Shown piece by piece: positions 18,003 to 26,788 of a DNA stretch of 64,000 bases. Made by a program: the position numbers and the translations under genes. Location of the stretch: the NCBI RefSeq assembly GCF_003386165.1, contig NZ_QRDV01000011.1:4431-68430 (forward strand). The letters are read 5' to 3'. The stretch is from Winogradskyella eximia. GTDB lineage: Bacteria; Bacteroidota; Bacteroidia; Flavobacteriales; Flavobacteriaceae. Numbering within the stretch: the stretch's first letter is position 1; the number at the start of each line of letters is the position of its first letter. The notes under the pieces are model-generated. The model was not told the origin of the DNA. It did not search any database and worked only from the letters and a program-made list of their open reading frames with translations.

Positions 18003-19611
18003 ATATGCTTATTTTTTTTATGTTCTTCTGTTTTTTATTTTAGCATTAACCGCTTTAAATTTTAACTATGTAGAAGGTGATGATGCCTCTACTATATTGC
18101 ATCATACATTAGGTAGAGATTCAAATTTACAACCTGTTTATTCTCCTTACCATAGTATGATCGATACGATGTTGTCTTTAGTACCATCTCAAAATGAAGG
18201 AACATTAAGGTATGTAAGTGTAATAGCTTCTTTTTTATCGGGTTTTTTTGTTCTCTTCTTTTTGGCTTATTTATTAAAGGATAAGTTTCTTAAACATGAA
18301 GAGCATTTAACTTTTTTCTTATTTGTATTACCGTTTATCATACCAGATATATTGTTTAATAGTTTGCTAATAAATCCGGCTAATATCTCTTTTGCTTTAA
18401 TTTTACTAGCACATATTCTCTTTAATAAATACCTGAATTCTAAGCGCTATTTATATTTGGTGCTGTCTGTTTTGCTATTTGGTTTTGGCGTTAGTTTTAG
18501 GTGGAATAATGGTTTTTATTTGTTTGTCTTATTCGGAATTTATTTATTAGATATAAATAACAATACTAAAGATCTAAGTATTCTTAATCAATTTAAGAAA
18601 AGCTTCTTAATCTTTCCGCTATTTATAATCTCTGTTATAGGATTTATTCAAATTTCAGGTTATTCAATTTTTGATATTATTGATGTATATAAATATGGAT
18701 CAAGTTATTTAGAAGAAAGTGATTATTCTTTATTAGCAATGGCAGCTTCTGCTATACCGTTTATAACTCCAGCATTTTTGGTGCTTTTTATACTTGGAAT
18801 CATTAATTGTTTTATAGACAAAAGATTTATGCCTTTATTACTTTTGTTAATAGCATTGATACCATATTCCTTATTAGGAATATATCCTTTTTACAAATAT
18901 CTTATATGTATACTTATTCCTATAGTATTTATACAGTTTTATGGTTTCCTAAGTATAAAGCGAAAGGTTTTTAAAATTATAATCGCTTGTACTATTTTTT
19001 TACCTTGGATTTTTGGACTTCAATTACAAAGTAATTCGGCTTGGGGACCAGGATTTGAAATAAAAATAAAAAATTCAAATTCTGGTGATTTACATAGTTT
19101 TAATCCAGATAAATCCACAAAAATTGAAGACGTAAAAATTGTTTTTGGATCTGGTATGGCCTTGCCAACACCAGAAGGACCACGTCCATTATACGGTTTT
19201 GGTGGGGTTTTTCTTAAGGATTGGTCTCAATTTATAGAAAGTAACAGTAATGAGCGAGAAAAGGCTGTTAAATATGCACTAGAAAATAAGTGTAATATTT
19301 TGCAAGATGTAGATCATGCTTATATTTTTACTAAGCTAAGCGAAAAGAATTTACAGATGCAAATACCATATAGCTCAACCGATAAACTATATATGCGTCG
19401 TAAATTTACTAGTAAGAAAGATACTGTGTTTGTAGATGTGTTTAATAATAAAACTGAATTATTCAATTTAGAAACAATGGCTAAGTATAGACAAGAGGGT
19501 AATTGTATTATTATCTATTCGTCCTATTCTAATATTATTACGAAGCTAAAAGGTGTATATCTGACAAAATTTGAGCAACAGGGTGCGTATTGGGGAATTT
19601 TAAAAAAGTAA
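17992..19611 (+). CDS. Polytopic membrane protein, probable GT-C glycosyltransferase
   Basis: A 539-residue protein with about ten hydrophobic segments in residues 5-345 and a soluble, probably periplasmic C-terminal domain of about 190 residues. The first loop carries an acidic pair (VEGDDAS, about 27-33), where GT-C enzymes of the ArnT/PMT type hold their catalytic Asp. Such enzymes use polyprenyl-phosphate sugars, which the GtrB-like gene at 15142 could supply. No closer family is recognised. It starts inside the end of the aminotransferase gene and is the last gene before a 100-bp gap. Confidence 0.6.
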   Translation: MKVKYAYFFYVLLFFILALTALNFNYVEGDDASTILHHTLGRDSNLQPVYSPYHSMIDTMLSLVPSQNEGTLRYVSVIASFLSGFFVLFFLAYLLKDKFLKHEEHLTFFLFVLPFIIPDILFNSLLINPANISFALILLAHILFNKYLNSKRYLYLVLSVLLFGFGVSFRWNNGFYLFVLFGIYLLDINNNTKDLSILNQFKKSFLIFPLFIISVIGFIQISGYSIFDIIDVYKYGSSYLEESDYSLLAMAASAIPFITPAFLVLFILGIINCFIDKRFMPLLLLLIALIPYSLLGIYPFYKYLICILIPIVFIQFYGFLSIKRKVFKIIIACTIFLPWIFGLQLQSNSAWGPGFEIKIKNSNSGDLHSFNPDKSTKIEDVKIVFGSGMALPTPEGPRPLYGFGGVFLKDWSQFIESNSNEREKAVKYALENKCNILQDVDHAYIFTKLSEKNLQMQIPYSSTDKLYMRRKFTSKKDTVFVDVFNNKTELFNLETMAKYRQEGNCIIIYSSYSNIITKLKGVYLTKFEQQGAYWGILKK

Positions 19612-19711
19612 TAGTTTATTCTAATTAAATTATTTCTATTCAAAATGCATTGGAATATTGTTTATTTCCTTTGTTTCATTTCTTATATTAGCGCAATAAA
19701 ACACTATTCAA

Positions 19712-20584
19712 TTGAAAACTGCTGAAGAGCATTGGTTATACGTTATTTCTTCTAAAAGGAAACTCATTGATTTTAACTTTAAGGAGATTTGGCAATATAG
19801 AGATTTACTTTTTTTATTTGTAAAAAGAGATATTGTTACATTATACAAGCAAACCGTATTAGGACCACTTTGGTATTTAATACAACCATTATTTACGGCA
19901 TTAATATTTACATTAATTTTTAATAATTTGGCAGATATTCCTACAGGTGAAGGTGTGCCTAATTTTCTGTTTAATCTTGCTGGAATAACATCTTGGAATT
20001 ATTTTAAAGAATGTCTAATTGGTACAAGTGATACCTTCAAAAAAAACGAAAATATTTTTGGTAAGGTTTATTTCCCAAGAGTTATAATGCCAATGTCTGT
20101 TGTTGTATCAAATTTGTTAAAATTTGGTATCCAACTTATTGTTTTTGTAGCGTTCTATATCTATTTTATTTATTTTACAAATAAAGCAAGTGCTGCTTTT
20201 CCGCAATTGAGTTTAATTATTTTACCACTTTTAATCTTTTTAATGGCATTATTAGGGTTGGGTTTTGGAATGATAATATCTTCAATGACAACAAAATATA
20301 GAGATCTTACTTTTTTAATTCAATTTGGTGTACAATTATTAATGTATGGCTCAGCAGTTGTTTATCCTATGTCTTATTTTAAGGATAAACTGCCAAATTA
20401 TTATTGGTTAATAGAATGGAATCCTATTGCCATAATAATAGAATCATTTAGAACGATGTCTTTTGGATCTGGTACTTTAGAGGTCAATAAACTAATATAT
20501 ACAGTTATAACAAGTTGTCTTATTTTTTTAATAGGATTAGTTATTTTTAATAAAACAGAAAAAAGCTTTATTGATACTATATAA
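19712..20584 (+). CDS. wzm: ABC-2 type polysaccharide exporter permease (Wzm-like)
   Basis: A 290-residue inner-membrane permease of the Wzm/KpsM/TagG family that exports a completed, lipid-linked glycan. It has an N-terminal cytoplasmic segment with RDLLFLFVKRDIVTLYKQTVLGPLW (family-typical, about 30-54) and six membrane helices. The start is TTG. It overlaps the ATPase gene by 1 bp (TAATG), the usual wzm-wzt arrangement. A 100-bp AT-rich gap upstream, with a TATATTAG element at 19684-19691, may hold a promoter. Confidence 0.92.
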   Translation: MKTAEEHWLYVISSKRKLIDFNFKEIWQYRDLLFLFVKRDIVTLYKQTVLGPLWYLIQPLFTALIFTLIFNNLADIPTGEGVPNFLFNLAGITSWNYFKECLIGTSDTFKKNENIFGKVYFPRVIMPMSVVVSNLLKFGIQLIVFVAFYIYFIYFTNKASAAFPQLSLIILPLLIFLMALLGLGFGMIISSMTTKYRDLTFLIQFGVQLLMYGSAVVYPMSYFKDKLPNYYWLIEWNPIAIIIESFRTMSFGSGTLEVNKLIYTVITSCLIFLIGLVIFNKTEKSFIDTI

Positions 20585-21873
20585 TGAGTTCGGATATAAT
20601 ATTAAAAGTAGACAACGTAGGTAAGCAATACCGATTAGGACTTGTAGGTACAGGCACAATTAGCCATGATCTTAATCGTTGGTGGAATAAAACGATAGGA
20701 AAAGAAGATCCATATCTAAAAATTGGTGAAACCAATGATAGAAGTGAAAAAGGAAACTCTGATTATGTTTGGGCTATTAAAGATATTAATTTTGAAGTCA
20801 AACGAGGCGAAGTATTAGGTATCATTGGAAAAAATGGCGCAGGTAAGTCTACACTATTGAAAATTTTATCTCGAGTTACAGGCCCATCAACTGGTGAAAT
20901 TAAAACTAGAGGTAGAATAGCATCATTATTAGAAGTTGGAACCGGTTTTCATCCCGAAATGACAGGTAGAGAAAATATTTATTTGAATGGCGCTATTTTA
21001 GGAATGACTAAAGCCGAAATAAGTAGTAAAATAGATGAAATTATTGATTTTTCAGGTTGCATAAGATATGTAGATACACCAGTTAAAAGATATAGTTCTG
21101 GTATGAAAGTCCGCTTAGCTTTTGCTGTTGCAGCACATTTAGAACCAGATATTTTAGTGATTGATGAAGTCTTAGCCGTAGGAGATGCAGAGTTTCAGAA
21201 AAAGGCTATTGGGAAGATGCAAGATATTAGTAAGGGAGAAGGGCGAACAGTCTTATTTGTTAGTCATAATATGGCTGCAGTAAAAAGTTTGTGCACACGA
21301 GCTATTGTATTAGAAAATGGTACAACAGTTTTTGAGGGAGATACAGAAGAAGCTGTTGATTTTTATCTAAGTAAAGGGAAAGTTTTAAATGCAATTGCTT
21401 TAAGTAGTCGGACAGATAGAACTGGAAATGGAAAAATTAGATTAACTGATATTAATTTTTTAAACAAGCAAAATAAGAGTGTCAATCAAGTTATATCTGG
21501 AGAATATGTAAAGGTGAATCTGACATTTGAAAAAAATAATTTAGATATTGATTTTGAACGTTTTTTCATTGGAATTAACTTTAAAGACGACCAAGAACAA
21601 ATTGTGTTAAGTTATTTGAGTGATGAAATGGGTAGTAATCTGTCTGATTTTTCTAATAAAAATGAAATAACATTAGAAATTCCTAATTTATTTATTAGGT
21701 CAGGGATTTACGATTTGAGGGTGCAAACCGGTATTGGGACTAACCGAGAAAGCCATTTAGATACTATTGAAAATGCTGCTACTTTGCAGGTGTTACCTGG
21801 TAAATTATGGTCAGATGGCATAATAAACAGGCCTGGGAATTTTGCAATCTTACCTGGTGAATTCAAACTATAA
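20584..21873 (+). CDS. wzt: ABC polysaccharide exporter ATPase with C-terminal domain (Wzt-like)
   Basis: ATPase partner of the permease just upstream. The 429 residues have Walker A GKNGAGKST (82-90), the RYSSGMKVRLAFAVA signature (about 173-187) and Walker B ILVIDEVLAVGD (about 195-206). The remaining residues (about 250-429) form an extra domain resembling the Wzt carbohydrate-binding beta-sandwich (YDLRVQTGIG...). In characterised systems this domain recognises the modified non-reducing end of the glycan and gates export. No WbdD-type capping enzyme is seen, but a sulfotransferase gene starts 2 bp downstream. Confidence 0.92.
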   Translation: MSSDIILKVDNVGKQYRLGLVGTGTISHDLNRWWNKTIGKEDPYLKIGETNDRSEKGNSDYVWAIKDINFEVKRGEVLGIIGKNGAGKSTLLKILSRVTGPSTGEIKTRGRIASLLEVGTGFHPEMTGRENIYLNGAILGMTKAEISSKIDEIIDFSGCIRYVDTPVKRYSSGMKVRLAFAVAAHLEPDILVIDEVLAVGDAEFQKKAIGKMQDISKGEGRTVLFVSHNMAAVKSLCTRAIVLENGTTVFEGDTEEAVDFYLSKGKVLNAIALSSRTDRTGNGKIRLTDINFLNKQNKSVNQVISGEYVKVNLTFEKNNLDIDFERFFIGINFKDDQEQIVLSYLSDEMGSNLSDFSNKNEITLEIPNLFIRSGIYDLRVQTGIGTNRESHLDTIENAATLQVLPGKLWSDGIINRPGNFAILPGEFKL

Positions 21874-21875
21874 TA

Positions 21876-22658
21876 ATGAGATTATTAAAGAGAATAAAAA
21901 GAAGAATATTTAAAATAGGGTCTGTTCTTTTTAAAAAAAAGAAAAAACCTAATAAAAATGCAATTTGGGTTTTTGGTATGCAAAAATCTGGAACTACAGC
22001 TATTGCAGGCTTACTAAGTCATCGATCAGGACTTTCAGTTACCTTGGATACTGAAATGTTGTGGAATCCTTACTTTAAAGATATCCTAGAAGGAAGACTT
22101 GATTTTATTAAACACATTAACGCTAACCCTGATGACTTTTCTAATCAAATAATCAAGGAACCTTCGGCTTCTCAATTAATAAATTTTATAGAAGATTATT
22201 TTAATTTGGAAAAATATATCTTTATTTATAGAGATCCTCATGATGTAATTAGATCAATCTTAAATAGATTAGATATTCCTGGTGATAAGATAAATATAGA
22301 TATTGATAGTGTTGATGTAAATTGGAGATACATATTTGGAGACGGCACAAATTACATTGAGAAGCTAGCAAATCTATGGTTAAAAGTTTATTCTCAGGAC
22401 GATTATATTTATAATAGTAACGCATTGTTTGTTAATTACGATATTTTTAAAAAAGATAAAATTAAGTTTATAGATAATCTTTGTAGTGAGCTGCAATTAC
22501 CTAAAAAGAATGATATAAGTGATATTATAAATAAAGATTTTCAGCCAAGAGGTAATTCAAATGTAGATTTGAAATTGTTTTTTGGAGAACATAATTTTCA
22601 AGTCATCCTTTCAATTTGTGATGAGAAAAAAAGAAGTTTGGAGCAATGTTTTGTCTAG
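21876..22658 (+). CDS. Sulfotransferase family protein
   Basis: A 260-residue P-loop protein with a basic N-terminus. The 5'-phosphosulfate-binding loop is QKSGTT (36-41), and the 3'-phosphate-binding motif is YRDPHDVIRSI (Arg119, Ser127), the two PAPS-binding signatures of the sulfotransferase superfamily. It probably sulfates a sugar of the glycan. Spacing to wzt is 2 bp, so it is the third gene of the exporter operon. PAPS-synthesis genes are not in the window. Acceptor and position are unknown; a role in terminal capping is a hypothesis from context. Confidence 0.8.
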   Translation: MRLLKRIKRRIFKIGSVLFKKKKKPNKNAIWVFGMQKSGTTAIAGLLSHRSGLSVTLDTEMLWNPYFKDILEGRLDFIKHINANPDDFSNQIIKEPSASQLINFIEDYFNLEKYIFIYRDPHDVIRSILNRLDIPGDKINIDIDSVDVNWRYIFGDGTNYIEKLANLWLKVYSQDDYIYNSNALFVNYDIFKKDKIKFIDNLCSELQLPKKNDISDIINKDFQPRGNSNVDLKLFFGEHNFQVILSICDEKKRSLEQCFV

Positions 22659-22731
22659 CTTATAAGATTGTTTACAATATTCTTTTAATGATTTGTTTTT
22701 ATATTAATAGTATTAAAGTTATTTTATATTG

Positions 22732-23955
22732 ATGCTTAAAAATAAATTCATACATATTTTTAATGACGATAAATTTATTGACCCTACAATAAAATTATTA
22801 GAAAGAATCATACCAGAACAATCTGTTTACCTTGTAATCACAAATAAAAATACTGAGTTTAAATACGTAAAGTCTTTGTTAGTTGAGCCTGTTGTTTTAA
22901 AAAATAATAGAGATTTATTAGTATTTGCAGATCGTATTAATACCAGTGAAAACAAAGGTGTGTTTTTTCACTCTTTAGATGATTTTAAAATTCAAATTGC
23001 GGATAATTTGAATGATGCAATAATCAAAGTATGGTTTATTTGGGGATATGATTTATATAATAGTTGGGGAATTTTAAAAAAAAATAATTACACAAAAGCG
23101 ACAAAGCAAATCTTACAAAAAGAGTCTTTTAGTTTAAAATTTAAAAACCTTTTTCTATTTAATCAAATAACTTTTTCATTATATCTAAAATCATTAAAAG
23201 GACCATTAAGGTTTCCAAGTTTTATACAACAAATTTTAGAAAATAATTTCAATACCAATTATTATCGGGTCATACAGAAAATGAATATTGTTGTTCCTGT
23301 TTTACCTAATGAGTATGAAACTATTAAAAAAATGAATGTAAAGGCTGAATATGCTCCTTTTACATATGGGTGTATTGAAGACTTATTAGGAGAAAATCTA
23401 AATAAAAATGTGTTGAATCAGCAACATATCTTAGTAGGTAATTCTGCTGATCCTGCTAACAACCATATTGATGTATTAAAGCATCTAGGAAAGATAAACT
23501 TAGGTAAAAGAAAAGTGTATGTACCTTTAAGTTATGGTGGTGATATAGACTACATCAACCATATAATTAAGATTGGGGAAAAAGAATTAGGTGAAAATTT
23601 TGTGCCACTAAAAGCATTTATGACTATAGAAAAGTATAATGAAATTTTATTGAGTTGTGGCACAGTTATCTTTAATCACATTAGACAACAAGGCGTTGGG
23701 AATATAATAATTGCTGGTTATTTAGGGGCTAAGATATATTTAAATAAAAACAGTCCAGCTTATTCTTATTACAAAAGTGTTGGGATGTCTATTTTTGAAA
23801 ATAAATCATTTTCTAATAAAAGTATAAAAGTAGAATTAACGGCAGACGAAATGTATGAAAATAGAAAGATTTTGATGGAGAAATACGCTTTAGACGCAGT
23901 ACAAAAAAAGGTAGAAGTACTTACAGATATTGTATTGAAAGCTTCGAATTCTTAA
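22732..23955 (+). CDS. wecF: WecF-like 4-amino-4,6-dideoxyhexose (Fuc4NAc) transferase, GT56
   Basis: A 407-residue soluble GT-B glycosyltransferase. The N-terminus FIHIFNDDKFIDPTI is a hallmark of the GT56 family, whose WecF member adds TDP-Fuc4NAc to the enterobacterial common antigen lipid intermediate. The C-terminal half keeps the PLSYGG and FNHIRQQGVGN segments seen in WecF. The start is ATG 22732; a TTG one codon earlier is possible. The WecE-type aminotransferase at 16863 is the matching donor-synthesis gene. A poorly conserved segment at about 120-170 is the main difference from the family. Confidence 0.85.
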   Translation: MLKNKFIHIFNDDKFIDPTIKLLERIIPEQSVYLVITNKNTEFKYVKSLLVEPVVLKNNRDLLVFADRINTSENKGVFFHSLDDFKIQIADNLNDAIIKVWFIWGYDLYNSWGILKKNNYTKATKQILQKESFSLKFKNLFLFNQITFSLYLKSLKGPLRFPSFIQQILENNFNTNYYRVIQKMNIVVPVLPNEYETIKKMNVKAEYAPFTYGCIEDLLGENLNKNVLNQQHILVGNSADPANNHIDVLKHLGKINLGKRKVYVPLSYGGDIDYINHIIKIGEKELGENFVPLKAFMTIEKYNEILLSCGTVIFNHIRQQGVGNIIIAGYLGAKIYLNKNSPAYSYYKSVGMSIFENKSFSNKSIKVELTADEMYENRKILMEKYALDAVQKKVEVLTDIVLKASNS

Positions 23956-24081
23956 GTTAAAAATTTAATAGGTAATTTTTCAAAAGTTTAAATCGCAATA
24001 AATGTTTTAGAGGTTTGTTTTCTACTTAATTTTAAAATATAAATTCCTTTTTTTATTTATTTTGAGATAGTTTTCCAAGGC

Positions 24082-24099
24082 ACTTTGTATATTAGTCCT
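24082..24099 (+). promoter_or_regulatory. Upstream element ACTTTGTATATTAGTCCT, copy 1
   Basis: An 18-bp sequence 47 bp upstream of the aminotransferase ATG, identical to 26717-26734, which lies 54 bp upstream of another start. The TATATTAG part resembles a flavobacterial -7 box (TAnnTTTG) with one mismatch. It is probably an internal promoter element of the locus. No clear TTG -33 box at standard spacing is seen. Confidence 0.45.
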
Positions 24100-24146
24100 A
24101 TAATTACTTTAGTCCGAAAAATAAAACTTAGCGATTCCATACTTTT

Positions 24147-25220
24147 ATGATAAATGTAACTAAAACTTTTTTACCACCTCAAAAAGAGTATGAAGCAGTA
24201 TTAAGTAGAGCATGGAATACTGGTTGGATGACTAATAGAGGAGTTTTGGTTCGAGAGCTAGAAGCTAAATTACAAACTTATCTAGGTACAACTAATATTA
24301 TAGCGATGACAAATGGTACTTTGCCATTGCAAATTGCCATAAAAGCTCTTGGTTTAAAAGGGGAAATAGTTACAACTCCTTTTAGTTATGTAGCGACTAC
24401 TAGTAGTATTGTCTGGGAAGGCTGCACACCCGTTTTTGTAGATATACACTCAGAATACTTAACTATTGATGAAACTAAAATAGAAGCAGCTATAACACCA
24501 AGAACTTCAGCGATATTAGCAACCCATGTATTTGGAAACCCTTGCGATATTGAAGCAATAGAATCCATAGCGAAAAAGCACAACTTAAAAGTTATTTATG
24601 ATGCTGCTCATTGTTTTGGAGTAACTTATAAAGGAGTATCTATTTTTAACTATGGAGATGTTAGTACATGTAGTTTTCATGCCACTAAATTGTTTCATAC
24701 AGGTGAAGGCGGAGCTTTGTTTTGTAAGCCTAATTATTTTGAAACGATGTATTCTCATCATAATTTTGGACATGATGGACCTGAAAATTTTCATAGCCAA
24801 GGTGTAAATGCTAAAATGAGCGAGCCTCAAGCTGCTATGGGTTTGGCTGTATTTCCGTATATGAATACGATACTGGAAGAACGAAAGAAAGTAGTTGATG
24901 CATATAATAATGCATTTATAAATAGTGGTTTACAGTTGATGAAAATAAGAGAATATACCTCATGGAATTACAGTTATTATCCTGTGATTTTTAAGGATGA
25001 AAATCAGTTGTTGAAAGTTAAACAAGCTTTAGAATCAGTATCTATTTTTCCTAGACGTTATTTTTATCCTTCGTTAAATACATTACCGTATGTTGAAAAG
25101 CATACCATGGAGGTTTCAGAGTCAATTTCGTCTAGAGTTTTATGCCTGCCTCTCTATGTTGGGTTGGAACAAAAGTATTTAAAACAAATTGTTGATATTA
25201 TAAAAGAGTCGTTAATATGA
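24147..25220 (+). CDS. DegT/DnrJ/EryC1/StrS sugar aminotransferase (VioA-like)
   Basis: A 357-residue PLP aminotransferase for nucleotide-linked ketosugars. Lys181 in CSFHATKLFHTGEGG is the PLP lysine, and VIYDAAHCFG carries the cofactor Asp. It overlaps by 4 bp (ATGA) a NeuD/VioB-type acetyltransferase gene, the arrangement of vioA-vioB, whose products make dTDP-Qui4NAc from dTDP-4-keto-6-deoxyglucose. The regiochemistry (C3 or C4) and stereochemistry are uncertain from sequence. It is the second aminotransferase of the locus, clearly distinct from the one at 16863. Confidence 0.85.
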   Translation: MINVTKTFLPPQKEYEAVLSRAWNTGWMTNRGVLVRELEAKLQTYLGTTNIIAMTNGTLPLQIAIKALGLKGEIVTTPFSYVATTSSIVWEGCTPVFVDIHSEYLTIDETKIEAAITPRTSAILATHVFGNPCDIEAIESIAKKHNLKVIYDAAHCFGVTYKGVSIFNYGDVSTCSFHATKLFHTGEGGALFCKPNYFETMYSHHNFGHDGPENFHSQGVNAKMSEPQAAMGLAVFPYMNTILEERKKVVDAYNNAFINSGLQLMKIREYTSWNYSYYPVIFKDENQLLKVKQALESVSIFPRRYFYPSLNTLPYVEKHTMEVSESISSRVLCLPLYVGLEQKYLKQIVDIIKESLI

Positions 25221-25867
25221 TAGTAGTTGGAGCAAAAGGTTTTGCTAAAGAAATTTTACAAGTCCTATCTGTAGATATGGGACTACTAGATGAAAACATT
25301 GTTTTTTTTGATAATGTAAGTGAAGATCTTCCATTTAAGGTATATGATAGATTTGAAATTTTAAGATCTTTTGAAGAAGTAAAAACCTATTTATCAAAAT
25401 CCGAAGATAAATCATTCGTATTAGGATTAGGGCAACCTGCTTATAGAGAAAAATTATACCAACAATTTATAACGTTAGGTGCTAAGCCAGTAACTGTATA
25501 CTCTAAGAGTTGTGAAATAGGCAGCTTTGATGTTACAATTGGAAAAGGTACTTCTGTTATGTCTGGAGTTATTATTACAAATAGTATTAAAATTGGAAAA
25601 GGCTGTTTGTTAAATTTAAATACAACTATTGGACACGATTGCGAACTAGGGGATTATGTTGAAATTTCGCCAAACGTAAATATATCAGGACGTTGTGTTA
25701 TAGGAAAAGGAAGTAGTATTGGTACAAGTGCTGTAATAATACCAAATATTGAAATAGGTGAAAATGTAATAGTTGGAGCAGGAACTGTTGTAATAAAAAA
25801 TATACCAGATAATTGCACTGTTGTAGGTGTTCCTGGTAAAATTATTTCAAAAGGCGAGAATAAATAA
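25217..25867 (+). CDS. NeuD/PglD/VioB-family sugar O/N-acetyltransferase
   Basis: A 216-residue protein with an N-terminal Rossmann-like half (MIVVGAKGFAKEIL) and a C-terminal left-handed beta-helix of hexapeptides (IGKGCLLNLNTTIGHDCELGDYVEISPNVNI shortened pattern, about 125-160). The His in the TIGHDC segment is the conserved catalytic base of PglD-type N-acetyltransferases. It uses acetyl-CoA to acetylate a UDP- or dTDP-amino sugar and is translationally coupled to the aminotransferase upstream, its likely substrate source. Confidence 0.85.
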   Translation: MIVVGAKGFAKEILQVLSVDMGLLDENIVFFDNVSEDLPFKVYDRFEILRSFEEVKTYLSKSEDKSFVLGLGQPAYREKLYQQFITLGAKPVTVYSKSCEIGSFDVTIGKGTSVMSGVIITNSIKIGKGCLLNLNTTIGHDCELGDYVEISPNVNISGRCVIGKGSSIGTSAVIIPNIEIGENVIVGAGTVVIKNIPDNCTVVGVPGKIISKGENK

Positions 25868-25890
25868 TGATTCAACATTAATATATAACC

Positions 25891-26610
25891 TTGAAAAAAC
25901 TATTTAAGAAAAAACTAAAAAGGCTCTACAAAGATTTTAAGCAGGTGACAAGTAGTACCTCTTACATTTCCATAGGTGAAAATTGTTTAACCGATAATAT
26001 TTTAGATAGACATAGCTTAAAAAGTTTTAGCACACCATATTCTCACGGTCGAAGTAACTTAGATTATGCCATAAAACTGGAAAGTGAAGGTTATAAGAAC
26101 CTTTTGAGTCTTAAATATCTATATCATGATCATGTTGGAGAAACTAAAGTCGTTAGAAATAAGTATTATTCAGAATCGGAAAATATATATTTAGAACTTC
26201 ATCAAAATGGTTTCGAGTTTACTCATCATGATGTCATAAATAATGATGCTCACAAAAATAGTTACGAAAGGAAAGCTTTGAGAATGTCGTCTTTAAATAA
26301 GCGCAAAAAATTAAAGTTTCTATATCATTATAGGGATAATGCGAATAAGGACTTAAATAAAATTATAAAAAAAGCAAGTGAGTTCTTAGCTTATTATCAA
26401 AAGAGAAACATAAAATGTGAGTTCATATTATTTACTCAAGATATTATTTCAAACGAGGCGGATAGAAGTATCATTAAGGTTCACGATGCAAATAATATAA
26501 GAGGTTATGTTTTTAAGGCTTTAAATATATGGGGAGGTGACGATCCAGATCTTTTATGGGCAAGAACAGATGATGATTTAATTAGGAAAATGATAAAAGA
26601 AATAAAGTAG
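25891..26610 (+). CDS. DUF1796-like putative papain-fold protein
   Basis: A 239-residue protein with a basic N-terminus (start TTG) and a segment YISIGENCLTDN...STPYSHGRSNLD (about 28-60), which resembles the DUF1796 'putative papain-like cysteine peptidase' signature (SxGxNC...PFDW). Cys35 would be the nucleophile candidate. A later HHDVIN segment and a downstream D-rich region may hold the His/Asp partners, but this cannot be confirmed. Members of this group occur in surface-polysaccharide loci, where their role is not established. Assignment is moderate. Confidence 0.5.
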   Translation: MKKLFKKKLKRLYKDFKQVTSSTSYISIGENCLTDNILDRHSLKSFSTPYSHGRSNLDYAIKLESEGYKNLLSLKYLYHDHVGETKVVRNKYYSESENIYLELHQNGFEFTHHDVINNDAHKNSYERKALRMSSLNKRKKLKFLYHYRDNANKDLNKIIKKASEFLAYYQKRNIKCEFILFTQDIISNEADRSIIKVHDANNIRGYVFKALNIWGGDDPDLLWARTDDDLIRKMIKEIK

Positions 26611-26716
26611 TTTTACTTATTAAAAATATTAAAGTCAACTTTGATATTCTCTTTTTCTAAAAACGGTTTATTTATAACACCTTATATTTTCTGAGTTTTA
26701 TGACCTTTGTGATTTG

Positions 26717-26734
26717 ACTTTGTATATTAGTCCT
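26717..26734 (+). promoter_or_regulatory. Upstream element ACTTTGTATATTAGTCCT, copy 2
   Basis: Identical to 24082-24099 over 18 bp and placed 54 bp upstream of the glycosyltransferase ATG at 26789, in a 178-bp AT-rich gap with no other feature. Both copies continue with TAATTA after one or two variable bases. A shorter match, TTGTATATTA, is at 29935-29944, upstream of the paralogous gene at 29963. Confidence 0.45.
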
Positions 26735-26788
26735 TTAATTAGCATTAATGCTAAAATATCTTCTTGATTTTATTATTTTTAACCCGTA

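Noticed and set aside
17992..19611. Considered as a Wzx flippase or Wzy polymerase
   Set aside because: The helix count, the acidic pair in the first loop and a large soluble C-terminal domain fit a GT-C transferase better; no Wzx or Wzy motif is seen.
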